DNA from: Auanema rhodensis | Lineage: Eukaryota; Nematoda; Chromadorea; Rhabditida; Rhabditidae | DNA: 64,000 bases | Direction: 5' to 3' | Assembly (NCBI GenBank): GCA_964057225.1 | Contig: CAXKVF010000073.1 | Coordinates: 496,001-560,000, forward strand | Shown here: one piece after another, positions 1 to 13,000 of the stretch | How the letters are laid out: each line of letters starts with the position of its first letter | How positions within the stretch are numbered: position 1 is the first letter of the stretch | Notes under the pieces: generated by a model | Database searches by the model: none | Told to the model about the DNA's origin: nothing | The model's input: the letters and a program-made list of their open reading frames with translations, nothing else | Translations under genes and position numbers: made by a program

Positions 1-176
1 ATACCAAGTGCACATCACGTGTACAATTAATTAGCATAAATTAAAGTTTACGTAAATTTCAAAGTCATGGTTACCATGAACCAATATCAATAAAAATTTG
101 TTTCTAGACTAATATGGACATGTGGAATCTAATTTTGAAAACCGCATCTCTTTATCTTTCACGTGAAGCGAGTTAC
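1..176 (+). repeat. Reference monomer (type a), used for numbering
   Basis: This first monomer defines positions 1-176. It carries the type-a alleles T26A, C49T, T104C and G123T relative to the array consensus. Consensus features in order: a GTGCAC palindrome at 8-13; CACGTG at 16-21; an ACGT core at 50-53; a dyad at 65-79; an A/T-tract pair at 92-105 (five A, three T, one G, five T); a G run at 122-125; a second CACGTG inside a 10-bp palindrome at 158-167. The consensus has 56 G+C of 176 and five CpG (18, 51, 143, 162, 169), about what base composition predicts. All three forward frames meet a stop between 28 and 44, so the unit is not coding. The choice of start is arbitrary. Confidence 0.95.
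65..79. other. 15-bp dyad in mid-monomer (representative)
   Basis: TCATGGT and ACCATGA are perfect inverted arms around a single T. The dyad is intact in monomers with A at 79 and loses its outer pair in A79C monomers. Alleles G69A, C74T, G78A and G78T each break an inner pair, so this dyad is a hot spot of monomer differences rather than a conserved element. It could form a very short hairpin, but no function can be claimed. Confidence 0.7.
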
Positions 177-229
177 ATACCAAGTGCACATCACGTGTAC
201 ATTTAATTAGCATAAATTAAAGTTCACGT
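159..229 (+). other. TCACGT motif triplet spanning a monomer junction (representative)
   Basis: Three same-orientation TCACGT hexamers lie at 159-164, 191-196 and 224-229, spaced 32 and 33 bp, followed by a gap of 111 bp before the next triplet. The first sits in the perfect palindrome TTCACGTGAA, the second in ATCACGTGTA, the third in TTCACGTAAA. The set recurs in nearly every monomer pair. CACGTG is the classic E-box/G-box core bound by bHLH and bZIP proteins in many eukaryotes, and ATCACGTG also fits the RTCACRTG element of budding-yeast point centromeres. A binding role here is inference only. In type-a monomers the third site becomes TTTACGT, itself part of the palindrome TTTACGTAAA. Confidence 0.75.
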
Positions 230-528
230 AAATTTCAAAGTCATGGTTACCATGCACCAATATCAATAAAAATTTGTTTTTAGACTAATATGGACATGGG
301 GAATCTAATTTTGACAACCGCAACTCTTTATCTTTCACGTGAAGCGAGTTACATACCAAGTGCACATCACGTGTACATTTAATTAGCATAAATTAAAGTT
401 CACGTAAATTTCAAAGTCATGGTTACCATGAACCAATATCAATGAAAATTTGTTTTTAGACTAATATGGACATGGGGAATCTGATTTTGAAAACCGCATC
501 TCTTTATCTTTCACGTGAAGCGAGTTAC

Positions 529-1584
529 ATACCAAGTGCACATCACGTGTACATTTAATTAGCATAAATTAAAGTTCACGTAAATTTCAAAGTCATGGTT
601 ACCATGAACCAATATCAATGAAAATTTGTTTTTAGACTAATATGGACATGGGGAATCTGATTTTGAAAACCGCATCTCTTTATCTTTCACGTGAAGCGAG
701 TTACATACCAAGTGCACATCACGTGTACATTTAATTAGCATAAATTAAAGTTCACGTAAATTTCAAAGTCATGGTTACCATGAACCAATATCAATGAAAA
801 TTTGTTTTTAGACTAATATGGACATGGGGAATCTGATTTTGAAAACCGCATCTCTTTATCTTTCACGTGAAGCGAGTTACATACGAAGTGCACATCACGT
901 GTACATTTAATTAGCATAAATTAAAGTTCACGTAAATTTCAAAGTCATGGTTACCATGAACCAATATCAATGAAAATTTGTTTTTAGACTAATATGGACA
1001 TGGGGAATCTGATTTTGAAAACCGCATCTCTTTATCTTTCACGTGAAGCGAGTTACATACCAAGTGCACATCACGTGTACATTTAATTAGCATAAATTAA
1101 AGTTCACGTAAATTTCAAAGTCATGGTTACCATGAACCAATATCAATGAAAATTTGTTTTTAGACTAATATGGACATGGGGAATCTGATTTTGAAAACCG
1201 CATCTCTTTATCTTTCACGTGAAGCGAGTTACATACCAAGTGCACATCACGTGTACATTTAATTAGCATAAATTAAAGTTCACGTAAATTTCAAAGTCAT
1301 GGTTACCATGAACCAATATCAATGAAAATTTGTTTTTAGACTAATATGGACATGGGGAATCTGATTTTGAAAACCGCATCTCTTTATCTTTCACGTGAAG
1401 CGAGTTACATACGAAGTGCACATCACGTGTACATTTAATTAGCATAAATTAAAGTTCACGTAAATTTCAAAGTCATGGTTACCATGAACCAATATCAATG
1501 AAAATTTGTTTTTAGACTAATATGGACATGGGGAATCTGATTTTGAAAACCGCATCTCTTTATCTTTCACGTGAAGCGAGTTAC
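529..1584 (+). repeat. Tandem duplication of three c-type monomers (2 x 528 bp)
   Basis: Monomers at 529, 705 and 881 (c, c, c') recur as 1057, 1233 and 1409 (c, c, c'). The C5G allele of c', seen as ATACGAAG, marks the third member of each set. Other occurrences of the theme have only one such set (for example 2289-2992), so this is a local gain. Confidence 0.85.
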
Positions 1585-1936
1585 ATACCAAGTGCACATC
1601 ACGTGTACATTTAATTAGCATAAATTAAAGTTCACGTAAATTTCAAAGTCATGGTTACCATGCACCAATATCAATAAAAATTTGTTTTTAGACTAATATG
1701 GACATGGGGAATCTAATTTTGAAAACCGCATCTTTTTATCTTTCACGTGAAGCGAGTTACATACCAAGTGCACATCACGTGTACAATTAATTAGCATAAA
1801 TTAAAGTTTACGTAAATTTCAAAGTCATGGTTACCATGAACCAATATCAATAAAAATTTGTTTCTAGACTAATATGGACATGTGGAATCTAATTTTGAAA
1901 ACCGCATCTCTTTATCTTTCACGTGAAGCGAGTTAC

Positions 1937-4900
1937 ATACCAAGTGCACATCACGTGTACAATTAATTAGCATAAATTAAAGTTTACGTAAATTTCAAAG
2001 TCATGGTTACCATGAACCAATATCAATAAAAATTTGTTTCTAGACTAATATGGACATGTGGAATCTAATTTTGAAAACCGCATCTCTTTATCTTTCACGT
2101 GAAGCGAGTTACATACCAAGTGCACATCACGTGTACATTTAATTAGCATAAATTAAAGTTCACGTAAATTTCAAAGTCATGGTTACCATGCACCAATATC
2201 AATAAAAATTTGTTTTTAGACTAATATGGACATGGGGAATCTAATTTTGACAACCGCAACTCTTTATCTTTCACGTGAAGCGAGTTACATACCAAGTGCA
2301 CATCACGTGTACATTTAATTAGCATAAATTAAAGTTCACGTAAATTTCAAAGTCATGGTTACCATGAACCAATATCAATGAAAATTTGTTTTTAGACTAA
2401 TATGGACATGGGGAATCTGATTTTGAAAACCGCATCTCTTTATCTTTCACGTGAAGCGAGTTACATACCAAGTGCACATCACGTGTACATTTAATTAGCA
2501 TAAATTAAAGTTCACGTAAATTTCAAAGTCATGGTTACCATGAACCAATATCAATGAAAATTTGTTTTTAGACTAATATGGACATGGGGAATCTGATTTT
2601 GAAAACCGCATCTCTTTATCTTTCACGTGAAGCGAGTTACATACCAAGTGCACATCACGTGTACATTTAATTAGCATAAATTAAAGTTCACGTAAATTTC
2701 AAAGTCATGGTTACCATGAACCAATATCAATGAAAATTTGTTTTTAGACTAATATGGACATGGGGAATCTGATTTTGAAAACCGCATCTCTTTATCTTTC
2801 ACGTGAAGCGAGTTACATACGAAGTGCACATCACGTGTACATTTAATTAGCATAAATTAAAGTTCACGTAAATTTCAAAGTCATGGTTACCATGAACCAA
2901 TATCAATGAAAATTTGTTTTTAGACTAATATGGACATGGGGAATCTGATTTTGAAAACCGCATCTCTTTATCTTTCACGTGAAGCGAGTTACATACCAAG
3001 TGCACATCACGTGTACATTTAATTAGCATAAATTAAAGTTCACGTAAATTTCAAAGTCATGGTTACCATGCACCAATATCAATAAAAATTTGTTTTTAGA
3101 CTAATATGGACATGGGGAATCTAATTTTGAAAACCGCATCTTTTTATCTTTCACGTGAAGCGAGTTACATACCAAGTGCACATCACGTGTACAATTAATT
3201 AGCATAAATTAAAGTTCACGTAAATTTCAAAGTCATGGTTACCATGCACCAATATCAATAAAAATTTGTTTTTAGACTAATATGGTCATGGGGAATCTAA
3301 TTTTGAAAACCGCATCTTTTTATCTTTCACGTGAAGCGAGTTACATACCAAGTGCACATCACGTGTACAATTAATTAGCATAAATTAAAGTTTACGTAAA
3401 TTTCAAAGTCATGGTTACCATGAACCAATATCAATAAAAATTTGTTTCTAGACTAATATGGACATGTGGAATCTAATTTTGAAAACCGCATCTCTTTATC
3501 TTTCACGTGAAGCGAGTTACATACCAAGTGCACATCACGTGTACATTTAATTAGCATAAATTAAAGTTCACGTAAATTTCAAAGTCATGGTTACCATGCA
3601 CCAATATCAATAAAAATTTGTTTTTAGACTAATATGGACATGGGGAATCTAATTTTGACAACCGCAACTCTTTATCTTTCACGTGAAGCGAGTTACATAC
3701 CAAGTGCACATCACGTGTACATTTAATTAGCATAAATTAAAGTTCACGTAAATTTCAAAGTCATGGTTACCATGCACCAATATCAATAAAAATTTGTTTT
3801 TAGACTAATATGGACATGGGGAATCTAATTTTGAAAACCGCATCTTTTTATCTTTCACGTGAAGCGAGTTACATACCAAGTGCACATCACGTGTACAATT
3901 AATTAGCATAAATTAAAGTTCACGTAAATTTCAAAGTCATGGTTACCATGCACCAATATCAATAAAAATTTGTTTTTAGACTAATATGGACATGGGGAAT
4001 CTAATTTTGAAAACCGCATCTTTTTATCTTTCACGTGAAGCGAGTTACATACCAAGTGCACATCACGTGTACAATTAATTAGCATAAATTAAAGTTTACG
4101 TAAATTTCAAAGTCATGGTTACCATGAACCAATATCAATAAAAATTTGTTTCTAGACTAATATGGACATGTGGAATCTAATTTTGAAAACCGCATCTCTT
4201 TATCTTTCACGTGAAGCGAGTTACATACCAAGTGCACATCACGTGTACATTTAATTAGCATAAATTAAAGTTCACGTAAATTTCAAAGTCATGGTTACCA
4301 TGCACCAATATCAATAAAAATTTGTTTTTAGACTAATATGGACATGGGGAATCTAATTTTGACAACCGCAACTCTTTATCTTTCACGTGAAGCGAGTTAC
4401 ATACCAAGTGCACATCACGTGTACATTTAATTAGCATAAATTAAAGTTCACGTAAATTTCAAAGTCATGGTTACCATGAACCAATATCAATGAAAATTTG
4501 TTTTCAGACTAATATGGACATGGGGAATCTGATTTTGAAAACCGCATCTCTTTATCTTTCACGTGAAGCGAGTTACATACCAAGTGCACATCACGTGTAC
4601 ATTTAATTAGCATAAATTAAAGTTCACGTAAATTTCAAAGTCATGGTTACCATGAACCAATATCAATGAAAATTTGTTTTTAGACTAATATGGACATGGG
4701 GAATCTGATTTTGAAAACCGCATCTCTTTATCTTTCACGTGAAGCGAGTTACATACCAAGTGCACATCACGTGTACATTTAATTAGCATAAATTAAAGTT
4801 CACGTAAATTTCAAAGTCATGGTTACCATGAACCAATATCAATGAAAATTTGTTTTTAGACTAATATGGACATGGGGAATCTGATTTTGAAAACCGCATC

Positions 4901-5984
4901 TCTTTATCTTTCACGTGAAGCGAGTTACATACGAAGTGCACATCACGTGTACATTTAATTAGCATAAATTAAAGTTCACGTAAATTTCAAAGTCATGGTT
5001 ACCATGAACCAATATCAATGAAAATTTGTTTTTAGACTAATATGGACATGGGGAATCTGATTTTGAAAACCGCATCTCTTTATCTTTCACGTGAAGCGAG
5101 TTACATACCAAGTGCACATCACGTGTACATTTAATTAGCATAAATTAAAGTTCACGTAAATTTCAAAGTCATGGTTACCATGCACCAATATCAATAAAAA
5201 TTTGTTTTTAGACTAATATGGACATGGGGAATCTAATTTTGAAAACCGCATCTTTTTATCTTTCACGTGAAGCGAGTTACATACCAAGTGCACATCACGT
5301 GTACAATTAATTAGCATAAATTAAAGTTCACGTAAATTTCAAAGTCATGGTTACCATGCACCAATATCAATAAAAATTTGTTTTTAGACTAATATGGTCA
5401 TGGGGAATCTAATTTTGAAAACCGCATCTTTTTATCTTTCACGTGAAGCGAGTTACATACCAAGTGCACATCACGTGTACAATTAATTAGCATAAATTAA
5501 AGTTCACGTAAATTTCAAAGTCATGGTTACCATGAACCAATATCAATAAAAATTTGTTTTTAGACTAATATGGACATGTGGAATCTAATTTTGAAAACCG
5601 CATCTCTTTATCTTTCACGTGAAGCGAGTTACATACCAAGTGCACATCACGTGTACATTTAATTAGCATAAATTAAAGTTCACGTAAATTTCAAAGTCAT
5701 GGTTACCATGCACCAATATCAATAAAAATTTGTTTTTAGACTAATATGGACATGGGGAATCTAATTTTGACAACCGCAACTCTTTATCTTTCACGTGAAG
5801 CGAGTTACATACCAAGTGCACATCACGTGTACATTTAATTAGCATAAATTAAAGTTCACGTAAATTTCAAAGTCATGGTTACCATGAACCAATATCAATG
5901 AAAATTTGTTTTTAGACTAACATGGACATGGGGAATCTGATTTTGAAAACCGCATCTCTTTATCTTTCACGTGAAGCGAGTTAC
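1937..5984 (+). repeat. 23-monomer higher-order unit, copy 1 (4,048 bp)
   Basis: Order: a b c c c c' d e, a b d e', a b c c c c' d e, a' b c. The last c carries T113C (reading CTAACATGG at 5809), a private tag found again at the end of copies 2 and 3. The unit therefore contains two full 8-monomer themes separated by the 4-monomer form. The monomer at 4401 has a private T105C not shared by the matching monomers at 8449 and 16545. This copy abuts copy 2 directly. Confidence 0.9.
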
Positions 5985-8900
5985 ATACCAAGTGCACATC
6001 ACGTGTACAATTAATTAGCATAAATTAAAGTTTACGTAAATTTCAAAGTCATGGTTACCATGAACCAATATCAATAAAAATTTGTTTCTAGACTAATATG
6101 GACATGTGGAATCTAATTTTGAAAACCGCATCTCTTTATCTTTCACGTGAAGCGAGTTACATACCAAGTGCACATCACGTGTACATTTAATTAGCATAAA
6201 TTAAAGTTCACGTAAATTTCAAAGTCATGGTTACCATGCACCAATATCAATAAAAATTTGTTTTTAGACTAATATGGACATGGGGAATCTAATTTTGACA
6301 ACCGCAACTCTTTATCTTTCACGTGAAGCGAGTTACATACCAAGTGCACATCACGTGTACATTTAATTAGCATAAATTAAAGTTCACGTAAATTTCAAAG
6401 TCATGGTTACCATGAACCAATATCAATGAAAATTTGTTTTTAGACTAATATGGACATGGGGAATCTGATTTTGAAAACCGCATCTCTTTATCTTTCACGT
6501 GAAGCGAGTTACATACCAAGTGCACATCACGTGTACATTTAATTAGCATAAATTAAAGTTCACGTAAATTTCAAAGTCATGGTTACCATGAACCAATATC
6601 AATGAAAATTTGTTTGTAGACTAATATGGACATGGGGAATCTGATTTTGAAAACCGCATCTCTTTATCTTTCACGTGAAGCGAGTTACATACCAAGTGCA
6701 CATCACGTGTACATTTAATTAGCATAAATTAAAGTTCACGTAAATTTCAAAGTCATGGTTACCATGAACCAATATCAATGAAAATTTGTTTTTAGACTAA
6801 TATGGACATGGGGAATCTGATTTTGAAAACCGCATCTCTTTATCTTTCACGTGAAGCGAGTTACATACGAAGTGCACATCACGTGTACATTTAATTAGCA
6901 TAAATTAAAGTTCACGTAAATTTCAAAGTCATGGTTACCATGAACCAATATCAATGAAAATTTGTTTTTAGACTAATATGGACATGGGGAATCTGATTTT
7001 GAAAACCGCATCTCTTTATCTTTCACGTGAAGCGAGTTACATACCAAGTGCACATCACGTGTACATTTAATTAGCATAAATTAAAGTTCACGTAAATTTC
7101 AAAGTCATGGTTACCATGCACCAATATCAATAAAAATTTGTTTTTAGACTAATATGGACATGGGGAATCTAATTTTGAAAACCGCATCTTTTTATCTTTC
7201 ACGTGAAGCGAGTTACATACCAAGTGCACATCACGTGTACAATTAATTAGCATAAATTAAAGTTCACGTAAATTTCAAAGTCATGGTTACCATGCACCAA
7301 TATCAATAAAAATTTGTTTTTAGACTAATATGGTCATGGGGAATCTAATTTTGAAAACCGCATCTTTTTATCTTTCACGTGAAGCGAGTTACATACCAAG
7401 TGCACATCACGTGTACAATTAATTAGCATAAATTAAAGTTTACGTAAATTTCAAAGTCATGGTTACCATGAACCAATATCAATAAAAATTTGTTTCTAGA
7501 CTAATATGGACATGTGGAATCTAATTTTGAAAACCGCATCTCTTTATCTTTCACGTGAAGCGAGTTACATACCAAGTGCACATCACGTGTACATTTAATT
7601 AGCATAAATTAAAGTTCACGTAAATTTCAAAGTCATGGTTACCATGCACCAATATCAATAAAAATTTGTTTTTAGACTAATATGGACATGGGGAATCTAA
7701 TTTTGACAACCGCAACTCTTTATCTTTCACGTGAAGCGAGTTACATACCAAGTGCACATCACGTGTACATTTAATTAGCATAAATTAAAGTTCACGTAAA
7801 TTTCAAAGTCATGGTTACCATGCACCAATATCAATAAAAATTTGTTTTTAGACTAATATGGACATGGGGAATCTAATTTTGAAAACCGCATCTTTTTATC
7901 TTTCACGTGAAGCGAGTTACATACCAAGTGCACATCACGTGTACAATTAATTAGCATAAATTAAAGTTCACGTAAATTTCAAAGTCATGGTTACCATGCA
8001 CCAATATCAATAAAAATTTGTTTTTAGACTAATATGGACATGGGGAATCTAATTTTGAAAACCGCATCTTTTTATCTTTCACGTGAAGCGAGTTACATAC
8101 CAAGTGCACATCACGTGTACAATTAATTAGCATAAATTAAAGTTTACGTAAATTTCAAAGTCATGGTTACCATGAACCAATATCAATAAAAATTTGTTTC
8201 TAGACTAATATGGACATGTGGAATCTAATTTTGAAAACCGCATCTCTTTATCTTTCACGTGAAGCGAGTTACATACCAAGTGCACATCACGTGTACATTT
8301 AATTAGCATAAATTAAAGTTCACGTAAATTTCAAAGTCATGGTTACCATGCACCAATATCAATAAAAATTTGTTTTTAGACTAATATGGACATGGGGAAT
8401 CTAATTTTGACAACCGCAACTCTTTATCTTTCACGTGAAGCGAGTTACATACCAAGTGCACATCACGTGTACATTTAATTAGCATAAATTAAAGTTCACG
8501 TAAATTTCAAAGTCATGGTTACCATGAACCAATATCAATGAAAATTTGTTTTTAGACTAATATGGACATGGGGAATCTGATTTTGAAAACCGCATCTCTT
8601 TATCTTTCACGTGAAGCGAGTTACATACCAAGTGCACATCACGTGTACATTTAATTAGCATAAATTAAAGTTCACGTAAATTTCAAAGTCATGGTTACCA
8701 TGAACCAATATCAATGAAAATTTGTTTTTAGACTAATATGGACATGGGGAATCTGATTTTGAAAACCGCATCTCTTTATCTTTCACGTGAAGCGAGTTAC
8801 ATACCAAGTGCACATCACGTGTACATTTAATTAGCATAAATTAAAGTTCACGTAAATTTCAAAGTCATGGTTACCATGAACCAATATCAATGAAAATTTG

Positions 8901-10032
8901 TTTTTAGACTAATATGGACATGGGGAATCTGATTTTGAAAACCGCATCTCTTTATCTTTCACGTGAAGCGAGTTACATACGAAGTGCACATCACGTGTAC
9001 ATTTAATTAGCATAAATTAAAGTTCACGTAAATTTCAAAGTCATGGTTACCATGAACCAATATCAATGAAAATTTGTTTTTAGACTAATATGGACATGGG
9101 GAATCTGATTTTGAAAACCGCATCTCTTTATCTTTCACGTGAAGCGAGTTACATACCAAGTGCACATCACGTGTACATTTAATTAGCATAAATTAAAGTT
9201 CACGTAAATTTCAAAGTCATGGTTACCATGCACCAATATCAATAAAAATTTGTTTTTAGACTAATATGGACATGGGGAATCTAATTTTGAAAACCGCATC
9301 TTTTTATCTTTCACGTGAAGCGAGTTACATACCAAGTGCACATCACGTGTACAATTAATTAGCATAAATTAAAGTTCACGTAAATTTCAAAGTCATGGTT
9401 ACCATGCACCAATATCAATAAAAATTTGTTTTTAGACTAATATGGTCATGGGGAATCTAATTTTGAAAACCGCATCTTTTTATCTTTCACGTGAAGCGAG
9501 TTACATACCAAGTGCACATCACGTGTACAATTAATTAGCATAAATTAAAGTTCACGTAAATTTCAAAGTCATGGTTACCATGAACCAATATCAATAAAAA
9601 TTTGTTTTTAGACTAATATGGACATGTGGAATCTAATTTTGAAAACCGCATCTCTTTATCTTTCACGTGAAGCGAGTTACATACCAAGTGCACATCACGT
9701 GTACATTTAATTAGCATAAATTAAAGTTCACGTAAATTTCAAAGTCATGGTTACCATGCACCAATATCAATAAAAATTTGTTTTTAGACTAATATGGACA
9801 TGGGGAATCTAATTTTGACAACCGCAACTCTTTATCTTTCACGTGAAGCGAGTTACATACCAAGTGCACATCACGTGTACATTTAATTAGCATAAATTAA
9901 AGTTCACGTAAATTTCAAAGTCATGGTTACCATGAACCAATATCAATGAAAATTTGTTTTTAGACTAACATGGACATGGGGAATCTGATTTTGAAAACCG
10001 CATCTCTTTATCTTTCACGTGAAGCGAGTTAC
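5985..10032 (+). repeat. 23-monomer higher-order unit, copy 2 (4,048 bp)
   Basis: Same order of 23 types as at 1937, including the tagged T113C monomer at 9857. I see only a private T104G in the monomer at 6513 and the absence of the T105C of copy 1, so the copies are nearly identical. The match with the sequence from 14081 continues past this unit for eight more monomers (to 11440), showing that the later duplication was larger than 23 monomers. Confidence 0.9.
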
Positions 10033-13000
10033 ATACCAAGTGCACATCACGTGTACATTTAATTAGCATAAATTAAAGTTCACGTAAATTTCAAAGTCAT
10101 GGTTACCATGAACCAATATCAATGAAAATTTGTTTTTAGACTAATATGGACATGGGGAATCTGATTTTGAAAACCGCATCTCTTTATCTTTCACGTGAAG
10201 CGAGTTACATACCAAGTGCACATCACGTGTACATTTAATTAGCATAAATTAAAGTTCACGTAAATTTCAAAGTCATGGTTACCATGCACCAATATCAATA
10301 AAAATTTGTTTTTAGACTAATATGGACATGGGGAATCTAATTTTGAAAACCGCATCTTTTTATCTTTCACGTGAAGCGAGTTACATACCAAGTGCACATC
10401 ACGTGTACAATTAATTAGCATAAATTAAAGTTCACGTAAATTTCAAAGTCATGGTTACCATGAACCAATATCTATAAAAATTTGTTTTTAGACTAATATG
10501 GACATGTGGAATCTAATTTTGAAAACCGCATCTCTTTATCTTTCACGTGAAGCGAGTTACATACCAAGTGCACATCACGTGTACATTTAATTAGCATAAA
10601 TTAAAGTTCACGTAAATTTCAAAGTCATGGTTACCATGCACCAATATCAATAAAAATTTGTTTTTAGACTAATATGGACATGGGGAATCTAATTTTGAAA
10701 ACCGCATCTTTTTATCTTTCACGTGAAGCGAGTTACATACCAAGTGCACATCACGTGTACATTTAATTAGCATAAATTAAAGTTCACGTAAATTTCAAAG
10801 TCATGGTTACCATGAACCAATATCAATAAAAATTTGTTTTTAGACTAATATGGACATGGGGAATCTTATTTTGAAAACCGCATCTTTTTATCTTTCACGT
10901 GAAGCGAGTTACATACCAAGTGCACATCACGTGTACAATTAATTAGCATAAATTAAAGTTCACGTAAATTTCAAAGTCATGGTTACCATGCACCAATATC
11001 AATAAAAATTTGTTTTTAGACTAATATGGACATGGGGAATCTAATTTTGAAAACCGCATCTTTTTATCTTTCACGTGAAGCGAGTTACATACCAAGTGCA
11101 CATCACGTGTACAATTAATTAGCATAAATTAAAGTTTACGTAAATTTCAAAGTCATGGTTACCATGAACCAATATCAATAAAAATTTGTTTCTAGACTAA
11201 TATGGACATGTGGAATCTAATTTTGAAAACCGCATCTCTTTATCTTTCACGTGAAGCGAGTTACATACCAAGTGCACATCACGTGTACATTTAATTAGCA
11301 TAAATTAAAGTTCACGTAAATTTCAAAGTCATGGTTACCATGCACCAATATCAATAAAAATTTGTTTTTAGACTAATATGGTCATGGGGAATCTAATTTT
11401 GAAAACCGCATCTTTTTATCTTTCACGTGAAGCGAGTTACATACCAAGTGCACATCACGTGTACAATTAATTAGCATAAATTAAAGTTCACGTAAATTTC
11501 AAAGTCATGGTTACCATGAACCAATATCAATAAAAATTTGTTTTTAGACTAATATGGACATGTGGAATCTAATTTTGAAAACCGCATCTCTTTATCTTTC
11601 ACGTGAAGCGAGTTACATACCAAGTGCACATCACGTGTACATTTAATTAGCATAAATTAAAGTTCACGTAAATTTCAAAGTCATGGTTACCATGCACCAA
11701 TATCAATAAAAATTTGTTTTTAGACTAATATGGACATGGGGAATCTAATTTTGAAAACCGCATCTTTTTATCTTTCACGTGAAGCGAGTTACATACCAAG
11801 TGCACATCACGTGTACAATTAATTAGCATAAATTAAAGTTTACGTAAATTTCAAAGTCATGGTTACCATGAACCAATATCAATAAAAATTTGTTTCTAGA
11901 CTAATATGGACATGTGGAATCTAATTTTGAAAACCGCATCTCTTTATCTTTCACGTGAAGCGAGTTACATACCAAGTGCACATCACGTGTACATTTAATT
12001 AGCATAAATTAAAGTTCACGTAAATTTCAAAGTCATGGTTACCATGCACCAATATCAATAAAAATTTGTTTTTAGACTAATATGGACATGGGGAATCTAA
12101 TTTTGACAACCGCAACTCTTTATCTTTCACGTGAAGCGAGTTACATACCAAGTGCACATCACGTGTACATTTAATTAGCATAAATTAAAGTTCACGTAAA
12201 TTTCAAAGTCATGGTTACCATGCACCAATATCAATAAAAATTTGTTTTTAGACTAATATGGACATGGGGAATCTAATTTTGAAAACCGCATCTTTTTATC
12301 TTTCACGTGAAGCGAGTTACATACCAAGTGCACATCACGTGTACAATTAATTAGCATAAATTAAAGTTCACGTAAATTTCAAAGTCATGGTTACCATGCA
12401 CCAATATCAATAAAAATTTGTTTTTAGACTAATATGGACATGGGGAATCTAATTTTGAAAACCGCATCTTTTTATCTTTCACGTGAAGCGAGTTACATAC
12501 CAAGTGCACATCACGTGTACAATTAATTAGCATAAATTAAAGTTTACGTAAATTTCAAAGTCATGGTTACCATGAACCAATATCAATAAAAATTTGTTTC
12601 TAGACTAATATGGACATGTGGAATCTAATTTTGAAAACCGCATCTCTTTATCTTTCACGTGAAGCGAGTTACATACCAAGTGCACATCACGTGTACATTT
12701 AATTAGCATAAATTAAAGTTCACGTAAATTTCAAAGTCATGGTTACCATGCACCAATATCAATAAAAATTTGTTTTTAGACTAATATGGACATGGGGAAT
12801 CTAATTTTGACAACCGCAACTCTTTATCTTTCACGTGAAGCGAGTTACATACCAAGTGCACATCACGTGTACATTTAATTAGCATAAATTAAAGTTCACG
12901 TAAATTTCAAAGTCATGGTTACCATGAACCAATATCAATGAAAATTTGTTTTTAGACTAATATGGACATGGGGAATCTGATTTTGAAAACCGCATCTCTT

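Larger units (their letters stand above)
1..1936 (+). repeat. Left-edge block of 11 monomers
   Basis: Monomer order is a b c c c c' c c c' d a. It is the 8-monomer theme a b c c c c' d e with three extra c-type monomers and without the e monomer. The last monomer (1761) and the next one (1937) are both type a and read identically, marking a junction where two units meet. The window begins inside the array, so the true left edge is not seen. Confidence 0.85.

Noticed and set aside
89-94. AATAAA polyadenylation signal in each monomer
   Set aside because: The hexamer is present in most monomers and lost in all c types by A92G. With no transcription unit and 68% A+T, it is best explained by base composition.
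92-105. Phased A-tracts causing intrinsic curvature
   Set aside because: A/T tracts lie at about 54-59, 92-99, 101-105 and 131-136. The spacings of roughly 40, 7 and 30 bp are not consistently in helical phase, so strong curvature is not supported by reading alone.
151-247. Ancestral 32-33 bp subrepeat behind the TCACGT triplet
   Set aside because: When the three 32-bp segments are aligned on their cores, the flanks agree little beyond A+T richness, so internal repetition of the monomer is not supported.
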